Origin: Burkholderia sp. Ax-1719 | GTDB taxonomy: Bacteria; Pseudomonadota; Gammaproteobacteria; Burkholderiales; Burkholderiaceae | DNA: 64,000 nt | Assembly: GCF_011753055.1 (NCBI RefSeq) | Contig: NZ_VWWJ01000001.1 | Coordinates: 992,001-1,056,000, forward strand | Direction: 5' to 3' | In this document: positions 54,225 through 61,939 of the stretch, one piece after another | Position numbering within the stretch: the stretch's first letter is position 1 | Layout of the letters: every line of letters starts with the position of its first letter | Notes under the pieces: model-generated | The model's input: the letters and a program-made list of their open reading frames with translations, nothing else | Told to the model about the DNA's origin: nothing | The model's database searches: none | Made by a program: the position numbers and the translations under genes

Positions 54225-55001
54225 ATGCCTCAATCGTGGCAGGAAGGTGCGCTTTTTAACACGACGATGATCAGAGCTCATTCGCAAGCGCAGGGTAGGC
54301 GATGGACGGGGACTGGGTTCTTTGTGTACTGGATGGGAGAAAATGGCGACAACGAACTCTTTCTGGTTTCGAATCGCCACGTTCTGGAAAATAATCAAAC
54401 ATTCCAGTATGGTGTTTTGCTGCACAGAAAAGCCCCGGAAGGGCAAGGTTTTGAGTTAAAAAATACAAAGTCAAGTGTTTGGATTGATTTCAATAATCCT
54501 GTATCGGTTAATTTGGATTGGATAGGTAATTACTTTGCCCCCAAAGACCCGGAGATTGATCTCGCTTGTATTCGTTGCACAAATTTGCTCGAGCGCGATG
54601 ATATTGTATTGGCTCCTTTAACGCAGCGAGCAATGTTGGATTGGAAAGCTTCCAAGTTACACCCTGGTCAGCAGGTCCTTTTTGTTGGATATCCTGACAG
54701 CGTCCATGATAGGATGCATAACCTGCCAGTACTTCGGACCGGAGTTCTGGCAAGTCTGCCTTATGTTGATTTCGATGGCAAACCAGATTTTCTCCTTGAT
54801 GCGCAAATTTGGAATGGTTCCAGCGGAAGTCCGGTTTTCGTGAAAGCTGACGACGCGCCGGTATCTTTCTCTCTCATCGGAGTAATCCACAGCTCTAGAA
54901 AGAAAAGAGATCAGACGGATACCAACATCGGTTTGGGCTACGGCGTGAAGAGTTCTGAGCTGCTCAAACTATTGTCCGCAGCAGCAACCGGCGCATACTG
55001 A
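54225..55001 (+). CDS. Trypsin-like serine protease without signal peptide
   Basis: 258 residues, ATG with AAGGAAA upstream. The S1/trypsin-2 pattern is complete: TGTGFFV (29-34), LVSNRHVLEN with catalytic His 52, PEIDLACIRC with Asp 112, and NGSSGSPVF with Ser 200. There is no signal peptide or membrane helix, so it should act in the cytoplasm. Cytosolic trypsin-like proteases often accompany bacterial defence modules, acting as effectors or activators. It is AT-richer than the gluconate dehydrogenase operon and lies 2 kb before the ABC-3C genes; no direct partner is adjacent. Confidence 0.8.
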   Translation: MPQSWQEGALFNTTMIRAHSQAQGRRWTGTGFFVYWMGENGDNELFLVSNRHVLENNQTFQYGVLLHRKAPEGQGFELKNTKSSVWIDFNNPVSVNLDWIGNYFAPKDPEIDLACIRCTNLLERDDIVLAPLTQRAMLDWKASKLHPGQQVLFVGYPDSVHDRMHNLPVLRTGVLASLPYVDFDGKPDFLLDAQIWNGSSGSPVFVKADDAPVSFSLIGVIHSSRKKRDQTDTNIGLGYGVKSSELLKLLSAAATGAY

Positions 55002-55261
55002 TACGTTCGCGGATGGTCTCTCGTGCAGCTTGAGACTCAGCAGATAGCGAGCGTGGCGGTGTGACGGCTAAGGCAGTTGGCAGATAAGGTCGGCGCCGCT
55101 GTTCACATGGTCAGTCGGCGCAAACCAGATGTAGCAAGTGCAGCAGAGTACTTCGATTCTGAGAGAACTCCAGCAGTATGCACGTAAACCGTTCAGCGGA
55201 AGGAGCGATGTTCCTCTCACTGGGGTTCCGTGCACGCCTCGTCAAGTCTAATGGGCTAGAC

Positions 55262-55597
55262 TCACAAACTAGCGGCTACGAAAATGAAGACCGGTTTATC
55301 GGCTTGATTCGTGGCGCGAGTCTTTTCCATTGCTTCGTCAGCAGTCCACGTAGATATGCCTCCAGCGTCGCCTTCAGTCCACGAGAGCTGCAGCGGAGGG
55401 CTGCTCGTTGCATCGATTGGCTGCTCGCCTGTAAGCGGCATCAGAAAGAAATCCTTTCCCAATTCGCCTGGCACGTAAAGTGTCCCTGCAACAGTGCGCT
55501 TGGTACTCATAATTCCCTCGACCAAATCCGACTCCCGAAAGGAGAATAGTTCAAGGTCTTTTTCATTTCGGGCGTAAATAGTAATGCCGGCTGTCAT
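55262..55597 (-). CDS. Hypothetical protein
   Basis: 111 residues. ATG 55597 follows AGAGGATC, a good site. The sequence mixes beta-like segments (GITIYARNEKDLELFSF, DKPVFIFVAAS) without a known family. A plus-strand frame over the same bases (55178-55549) has no comparable start. Could be a small regulator or immunity-like protein; no assignment. Confidence 0.5.
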   Translation of the reverse strand: MTAGITIYARNEKDLELFSFRESDLVEGIMSTKRTVAGTLYVPGELGKDFFLMPLTGEQPIDATSSPPLQLSWTEGDAGGISTWTADEAMEKTRATNQADKPVFIFVAASL

Positions 55598-55742
55598 AGT
55601 GGATCCTCTTGTATCGTGAGCGGATTGTATACGACGACGAGGGTTTTTTTCTCAGCCCAAGACAGGAAACTTAACATCGATCAATGCACTTGTCGTCAAC
55701 AACTAATTTAGTCACAATTGCTTGCCTGACAAGGAGGGCAAA

Positions 55743-56204
55743 ATGGCAGTCATTTCGTTTGAAGAAGAGTTAAACTATCAACAACTCGTTAATGATGCGA
55801 ATTCGCTAGTAAACGCCGCTGCGGAGTTGCGGCGGATCCTGAAGCATTTTGTTTCGCACGAAGACTTCCAGGATTCGTTAGTCTCGTGGCATGAGACGGA
55901 AGATTGCCCGGTCAAGTTCGGAACACCATTTGGTGATGTCGTAGCACCACTGGATTTTGTCAACCTTGAAAACGGCGATCTTGTCGGACGGCTGACGTTT
56001 TTTCTCGTGAACGAATCGGTAGATGGCAAAGCGGTCGCACGTCAATTCTGGTCATTGGTGTTTTCTGATCGGAACATTATCCGCTTGAACGGTAGCGTAA
56101 CTCTCTTAGGCTTTGGGCCCGGCCAAAGGTCTCACGGCCACTTTCGAGAAATTGTCCAAAAAATGATGGTCGACCTCCGTTGCAGCTTGCCAGTTGTGAA
56201 GTGA
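55743..56204 (+). CDS. Hypothetical protein
   Basis: 153 residues from ATG 55743, five bases after AAGGAGGG; a start at 55722 is weaker. Begins AVISFEEELNYQQLVNDANS, with a helical first third and a beta-rich remainder (VGRLTFFLVNES, FWSLVFSDRN). Family not recognised. Divergent from the 55597 gene with about 145 bp between. Confidence 0.6.
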   Translation: MAVISFEEELNYQQLVNDANSLVNAAAELRRILKHFVSHEDFQDSLVSWHETEDCPVKFGTPFGDVVAPLDFVNLENGDLVGRLTFFLVNESVDGKAVARQFWSLVFSDRNIIRLNGSVTLLGFGPGQRSHGHFREIVQKMMVDLRCSLPVVK

Positions 56205-57023
56205 TCAGGAAGGGGGGGCTTTAATCGTTCAGCCACGCTGTGGGGAACAGACGAGAGTCACAGTGCAGGTGCGCCGTACCGCCACCGGAACAATGTGTGT
56301 CTGCATACCCCCCGTAGCGCACCGGTTCCGATGGAGCGGCTTACCCCGCAGATTCAGCGTTACGGTCGTTCGGCTCGCGGTGGAATAAAGTCGTACCGAC
56401 TCCGGCTAGCGAAGGTGGTCAACCATGGGATATCGTAGATTTGCGTCAGAACGTGGGCGCCGACGCAAATCTACGTTTGTAGATATTCTTGGCATCTGAC
56501 TCGCGAGGACCGTGCCAGCTTGATCCTGAATTCGCTCGTGTGCCGTGTTAATCGCGCTATCCTGAACGCCGATGTCATTGTCGGCACATGCCGTCATTCG
56601 ACGCCGATCGCGCGTTGCTTTTGTCGTCTATTGAGATCAACGACGACAACCTGACTGCAACTGCTGCGCGAGCTTGATGGAGAGCCACTAACGAGATTCT
56701 CTGCTAGGTGCAACACAGGTAGCCGTTTATGGGAAATTCGATCGGTATTGGTAGCTGCATGAAGAGTTGTGAGAGACTTTCAACTCTACATAGACTTGTG
56801 GGCCGTTCTCGGGCGAAGGGCGACGCCGCATAGTTCTGATGCGCAACGCATAGAACCACGAGCGATACATCGCCTGATTCCCGAGCCTGCAGCATTTGTC
56901 GACCTACGGCATTGCCTAGTCCCTGATAGCTGGAGCGTTAGATGCTCCCAGCGATTGTTAGGAACTTGTATACTCAGATGGTGCGACCGAAATCCGAGTC
57001 GGTGTAACCGCAATCATAAAAAC
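56205..57023. other. Intergenic region upstream of the ABC-3C operon
   Basis: About 820 bp, with one strong inverted repeat (annotated separately). The ABC-3C effector frame is open back to 56769 but lacks a good start there. No supported gene. Confidence 0.45.
56434..56475. repeat. 14-bp-arm perfect inverted repeat
   Basis: CGTAGATTTGCGTC and GACGCAAATCTACG around a 14-base spacer. No T-run follows. It might be a protein-binding or recombination site, or an RNA hairpin. Confidence 0.7.
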
Positions 57024-58244
57024 ATGACCAACGCAAGCATTATCCCCGCGAGCGCGATATCTTCCTGGGGCGGTTTCGTATATCAGGGGAAAGTAGCACT
57101 TTTGCATTCGATCACGTTGTTGTTGGACGGTTGTTTCAACAACAAAACGGTCTCAAGCTTTGAACTACAGCTTGACAGTACCGATGATTTTGCGATCTAC
57201 GTTGACAACAAAGTAATCTCAGCCCATCAGGTTAAGGCGAAAAACGACATCTATCGTTCGGCCTTTGTCAAAGCGCTGAACAAATCCAGCCTTGTCGACA
57301 CTGATTGCACGGCGGAAACAAAAAGATTTTTCCACATCGCTCGACCGATTGATAACGATTCCGACCACCAGGTCACGGGTGGCGGTCTCGTGACGTTCTA
57401 CACGTATGGAACACTAAAACATTGCCCCCTCGAGGATATCGAGGAATTGACCAAGAAGAAGATAGCTGACTACCTTAAAAAGCATGGGCTGCCAGAGACC
57501 AATATCTTGCTCGAAAAGAAGTATTGTGCACTCTCTGAGATGATCTCATCTCAGGTGATCAAGATTCATTCCAGGGTTCATGCAGGACAGCGCGAAGCTG
57601 TCGCTGCCTATACCCACAGGATTTCCAGCGAGCAAATCAAGTCCCTTGTTGAAAGGGAATTCCGGGATAGCGAGGACGAAGAGTACATTCTGCTGAAGCT
57701 AAAGGCTGATTTTGCGAAGACACTAGAGCAGTATGTTCTTGTTGAAGATTCCTTTTCTGAGGAAGGGATCGAGCGCGTGCAAGCTGCTTTTGACTTCATC
57801 TACTCCCTCGAGAACAAGGCGCTCAAGAAAGTCCTGATCTCGCTTAATCCGCATGTCCCTGAAGAGGCAACGTCATCAGATCATTACCAGAACTACGCCG
57901 ACGTCGTGATGCATATTCTCTGCAAGATGATTTTTGACGATATACCTCACTACAGCAAGGCGTCGTCAAGATACCTTCCTACAGGAATTCGTCTTGAAAA
58001 GCAGCGAGCAAGTTCATTTAAAACGAACCTCGTAAAGCAAATTCAAAAAAATTCACAACTAGTAAATCTTTTGTTCGAATTTGAAAATTTCATTGCGATC
58101 GGCAATGTTCCCGATATGGTTGTCGAGGAGTCGAGAGAGCGAGTTACCCAGATGGACATCGAAGACATGGAGCGCTTTAACATTGTGAAAACAATCGGAA
58201 TGCGTATCGTATCTTCGGATGTCGCTCAAGAGGAGTTGAAATGA
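57024..58244 (+). CDS. ABC-3C system effector (nuclease-like domain plus ABC-3C C-terminal domain)
   Basis: 406 residues from ATG 57024. Residues about 10-130 resemble a Cap4/DUF4297-type nuclease: GGFVYQGKVALLHS (16-29), acidic STDDF (52-56) and HQVKA (68-72), the D...QxK pattern of divergent PD-(D/E)XK folds. The C-terminal part (LISLNPHVPEEA onward) matches the helical ABC-3C C-terminal domain. In ABC three-component systems this protein is the predicted toxin/effector, controlled by the ATPase. The last four bases overlap the next gene, and all three genes are AT-richer than the flanking operons. The activity is predicted, not proven. Confidence 0.78.
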   Translation: MTNASIIPASAISSWGGFVYQGKVALLHSITLLLDGCFNNKTVSSFELQLDSTDDFAIYVDNKVISAHQVKAKNDIYRSAFVKALNKSSLVDTDCTAETKRFFHIARPIDNDSDHQVTGGGLVTFYTYGTLKHCPLEDIEELTKKKIADYLKKHGLPETNILLEKKYCALSEMISSQVIKIHSRVHAGQREAVAAYTHRISSEQIKSLVEREFRDSEDEEYILLKLKADFAKTLEQYVLVEDSFSEEGIERVQAAFDFIYSLENKALKKVLISLNPHVPEEATSSDHYQNYADVVMHILCKMIFDDIPHYSKASSRYLPTGIRLEKQRASSFKTNLVKQIQKNSQLVNLLFEFENFIAIGNVPDMVVEESRERVTQMDIEDMERFNIVKTIGMRIVSSDVAQEELK

Positions 58245-58921
58245 TCGAAGAACTGCTTCACGACGCAATCGTTAACGCTGATTTTTCGCATATTCTTGAT
58301 GACGAATCTTACTCGTTCTACGAGAAGGAGAAGGAGGGGCATCGATTTTTGATTCTAGCTCGTCTGGAATCACTTCCATCCATCGATGATTTGCACAAGA
58401 AAATATTTGAAAAAATCCCCGAGAGATTTAGTTCTCACCTTGCATTTCGAAAAAATTGCGACTTGGTTGTGATTCACTCGCTCGCTGACTTATCCGGATA
58501 TGACGAGCTGGAGTCGATCATTCTTTCGTATGAAGAAGATCCCTATCATTTCAAAAAATATTTTCTTTGCATTTCAAAACAAGAAAAAGAGCTTATCGAG
58601 AAGAAAGAATCTATCGATCTTCCATCAATTCTCGAAGATCAGGAAGAATTTTCAAAGTATAAAGAAAGTCCTAATTCTCCGTCGCTCTATGGTCTGGTTT
58701 CTCGTATTTTCATAAAAATGCCATTTCTGGCTCTGCCAAGGGCGGAACGAGAGTTCGTTCCCATTTCCGTGCAGTTGGATGAGGCGGTTCAAAAAGCAAA
58801 CCTGACTGGACTTTGGAGGTCACTGTCAGAGGCGCCAATGGACGATGGATTAGAAGCATTCGTAGAGAGAATGGTCAATGAAGAACTGGAAAATATCAAG
58901 AATTCAAATTCAGGGGTTTAA
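58241..58921 (+). CDS. ABC-3C system middle component
   Basis: 226 residues, starting in a 4-base ATGA overlap with the effector gene. The segments FRKNCDLVVIHSLADL (about 68-83) and ILSYEEDPYHFKKYFLCIS (about 90-108) are characteristic of the middle component family 1. The rest is charged and helical. It is thought to link effector and ATPase. The gene is strikingly AT-rich and overlaps the ATPase gene by 44 bases, showing tight translational coupling. Confidence 0.75.
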   Translation: MIEELLHDAIVNADFSHILDDESYSFYEKEKEGHRFLILARLESLPSIDDLHKKIFEKIPERFSSHLAFRKNCDLVVIHSLADLSGYDELESIILSYEEDPYHFKKYFLCISKQEKELIEKKESIDLPSILEDQEEFSKYKESPNSPSLYGLVSRIFIKMPFLALPRAEREFVPISVQLDEAVQKANLTGLWRSLSEAPMDDGLEAFVERMVNEELENIKNSNSGV

Positions 58922-61211
58922 GGCGTTCTCATTCAGCGACCTTGATTTCGAAGCAAACTCTCTCATAACGCTTGAGGGGCCGAATGGTTACGGCAAGACT
59001 TCCGTTTTTGACGCTATTGAGCTGTTGCTCACGGGGCGAATCGAACGCCTGAGTCGATTGTTTAGCACCGTGATGCTGAAGAAGCAGGTCAAGTACGACG
59101 ATAATCTGTATTGGAACACCAAGAAGGGAAAAGAAACCTTGTTTATCAAGGTTGAATTCGTCGATTTGGATACAGGTTTCCGACCTGTATTTGCAAGATT
59201 TGCATTACCTGAGAAGCTTAGCCTGCCTTCAAATAATCGCGCTGATAAATTCGATATTTTCAAGTTGTGTTCACTGGAAACCTTTGACTCTATCGATTTC
59301 TCGACAGAACTGCCGGGAAATTATTTCGATGAGATTTTTGGTGAAAATTTCTCCAAAAATTACTCGATGCTAAATTACTTGCATCAAGGCGAAAATCAAT
59401 TTATTTTTGGCAGTTCAACGGTCGATCGAAAAGGCGTTCTGGAGTCACTCATCGATTGTGGCGACATTAACGATAGAATCGAGTATTGCAACAGAATCGA
59501 GCGTAAGCTCTCAACCTTGATTAACTCACCGACTGAGGAGGCTGAGGTCGAGCGATTGAAGAAGACTGTCAATGAATTTGAGGCGCTACCCGAGGGTATG
59601 GAGACGATAGAACACGCGTCTCTCGCAAGCAGAAGTCCGCCACCTGACTGGGACTCGAAGACGCCTTTTCCGGCGGTAGACAAGCAGCGTTTTCTCGACT
59701 TGACCGAGAAGGTAAATATCTTGCTGGCGTGTTCTGAGCCGCAGGCACGCGAGGAAATTCGCAAGCGGGTCAAGAATCGTAAGATCGAGCAATATATAGA
59801 GAGAGAGGGCGGGCTGTTCTCGCTGGCAGTAAGCATAGGCAAGCATATTGACCAGTACGATGCGCTGAAGGAAAAAAGCGGACGCATCGCTAGTCTAGGC
59901 TTGATTCTGGCGCGGTTGAGGAAGGAAGCAAAGAGCTTCAGCGCCGAGGATGTAGCTTTCGTTACGTCAAAAGGTGTGACACTTGATGCTGCAGTTGGCG
60001 TAACGATCGCAACCCGCGATGCGGTCACCTCAAGAGCGAAAGAGTTGAATACCGCGCTCGCAGCTTTAGTCACAGCACGACAAAGCTTGGCTGACGCTCA
60101 TGCGAAGGTAACGGACGAGCACAGCGCGACCTGTCCGATGTGCGGGCATGACTGGGAGACAGCAGAGCAGCTTCGCAACGCCTTTGAAGTCGCAGGCTCA
60201 GCTTTTGGTAAGGAGCTCGAGGTGCTAGCGAAGCAGTTGGCAGAAGCAATCGCGACGCTTGAAGAACACGTGATTCCGATTCGCAATCGCCTGACGGAAG
60301 AGCAGCAGGGGCTAGAGAAGGGCTTCGACAAGAGGCTACTGGAAGAGCTCGAGGCCTCAAAGGAGTCGTTCGACAACGTTCGCAGGCTTAACGGCCGTCT
60401 AGAGGAGCTCAATGTCAGCTATGAAGCAGATTTTGTCACCGACGAAGATGTACTGTCGGCCAGAAAGGCCTCCCTCATTCAACAAGTGAGGGCACAAAAA
60501 GCCATCGAAGGAGACAATCCACCGCTGAACTGGGAAGCCACGATCTCAGAGGCATTTGCCCCTTTCGACGGGTTCTATGCGATTGAGACTCAACGCTTGG
60601 TCTCGAAGCTCGAATTTCTAGCTTACGCTTACCGGGTTAGTCAAAACGCCGCTCTGCAGGTCGCAAAGCGACAACTTTCGGAGAAAGGCGCTTTAAAAGA
60701 AGCGAGGACCGCCGCGCGAACTCGCATTCGAACATTGAAGAGCGTGCTGAGCGAAACGGAGCGTCGCTACTCGGGGAAGACTATTGCGGATATCGAACTT
60801 ACTTTCCACATATATAGTGGCCGACTGATCCAGAACTACCAGCGAGGACTCGGGCTGTTTATTGAACGAGGTGAGGGCACCAAACTGCAGTTCTCAACGG
60901 CGGATCGGTCCGAGCATGATGCAACTCTGTCTATGAGCTCTGGGCAGATTTCGGCATTGAGCTTGGCCTTCTTCCTGGCGCTCAACCGGGTGTATTCGAA
61001 GACCCCTTTCGTTCTGATCGATGATCCGGCCCAGTCCCTGGACGATATCAACGTCGCCTCATTGACTGATCTTTTGCGTTGTGAGCTTCGTGACCGGCAG
61101 TTGTTGCTGTCCTCTCACGAGGACGATATTGCAGCGTACATGCGCTATCGGTTCTCACGGGCGAACTTGAGCCAGAAGGCGTTTCACATGCAGACCCACC
61201 TCAACGGGTAG
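58878..61211 (+). CDS. ABC-3C system ATPase, Rad50/SMC-like
   Basis: 777 residues. The N-terminus ISRIQIQGFKAFSFSDLDFE leads to Walker A GPNGYGKT (34-41). A long helical arm carries a zinc-hook-like CPMCGHDW near residue 419, with a single CxxC as in Rad50. The ABC signature region LSMSSGQISALSLAFFLALN lies near 684, and Walker B VLIDDPAQSLDD near 711. By analogy with Rad50/SMC, two heads dimerise on ATP and sense DNA or replication events to release the effector. The start inside the middle-component gene is supported by the conserved N-terminus. Confidence 0.85.
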   Translation: MKNWKISRIQIQGFKAFSFSDLDFEANSLITLEGPNGYGKTSVFDAIELLLTGRIERLSRLFSTVMLKKQVKYDDNLYWNTKKGKETLFIKVEFVDLDTGFRPVFARFALPEKLSLPSNNRADKFDIFKLCSLETFDSIDFSTELPGNYFDEIFGENFSKNYSMLNYLHQGENQFIFGSSTVDRKGVLESLIDCGDINDRIEYCNRIERKLSTLINSPTEEAEVERLKKTVNEFEALPEGMETIEHASLASRSPPPDWDSKTPFPAVDKQRFLDLTEKVNILLACSEPQAREEIRKRVKNRKIEQYIEREGGLFSLAVSIGKHIDQYDALKEKSGRIASLGLILARLRKEAKSFSAEDVAFVTSKGVTLDAAVGVTIATRDAVTSRAKELNTALAALVTARQSLADAHAKVTDEHSATCPMCGHDWETAEQLRNAFEVAGSAFGKELEVLAKQLAEAIATLEEHVIPIRNRLTEEQQGLEKGFDKRLLEELEASKESFDNVRRLNGRLEELNVSYEADFVTDEDVLSARKASLIQQVRAQKAIEGDNPPLNWEATISEAFAPFDGFYAIETQRLVSKLEFLAYAYRVSQNAALQVAKRQLSEKGALKEARTAARTRIRTLKSVLSETERRYSGKTIADIELTFHIYSGRLIQNYQRGLGLFIERGEGTKLQFSTADRSEHDATLSMSSGQISALSLAFFLALNRVYSKTPFVLIDDPAQSLDDINVASLTDLLRCELRDRQLLLSSHEDDIAAYMRYRFSRANLSQKAFHMQTHLNG

Positions 61212-61939
61212 TCAGCAAGTTTCTCTGTGCAATTGATCGCGAGGCCGCTCGCGTGAGGCTGCGACGCAGTTTCACGCCGGCTGGCCTGAGTTCCAAACAC
61301 GTAACGCAAAGTTCGTGTCTTTGAGCGAAAAATTTCGGCGCCACACAATGTCCCTGCGAGGTAGCCGCGCTCGCTGGCGCGAATGCCTCCGTGGCGGCCC
61401 TGCTAGCGTTTTTCATACACTCGCTGATCTTGGCTAGTGCCGTTCTTACGCACTTTGATTTTTGCGGTCGCTGTCGGTGGCGGCGTTTTGGCATTGGTTA
61501 TGTGGAAGGTCTCGTCGCTCGGGGCGCGTTGCCGCGTGCTCTGACGGCCATTGCTCAGAATTCGCTGCGTCATGTATATGATGCGTAGGAGCACTGCGTG
61601 GTCCATCGCCGGCGCGGTGTCGTCTTTGAAATACATCTGTCGGGCTGTCGCACAACATCACGATTTCTCTCTCGTTTTTCTGGAGGAGTGATGTCAAGCA
61701 GGCGACGCAACACGCGTTGGGGTGAGATTTTAAAAAATCTTGTGAATAGATAGACAACATTCGATGGCTACGCTCTCTTACGAGAGTGTGTTAGCTTTTT
61801 TAATATTGGGATTGTCTGGAAATTATTTGAGGAGGGAAGAGTGCGCAACAACCCAGTGTTCCCTCCCCTGAGGCGGCAGGTGTAAGAGGTAAGGGTAGTT
61901 GCGTCCTCGGCGTGTCGAAAGTCGAGTGAATTCAGAGTC
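61212..61939. other. Intergenic between convergent defence-like genes
   Basis: About 730 bp, with AT-rich DNA near 61720-61830. Short frames on both strands show no known family. Confidence 0.45.
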
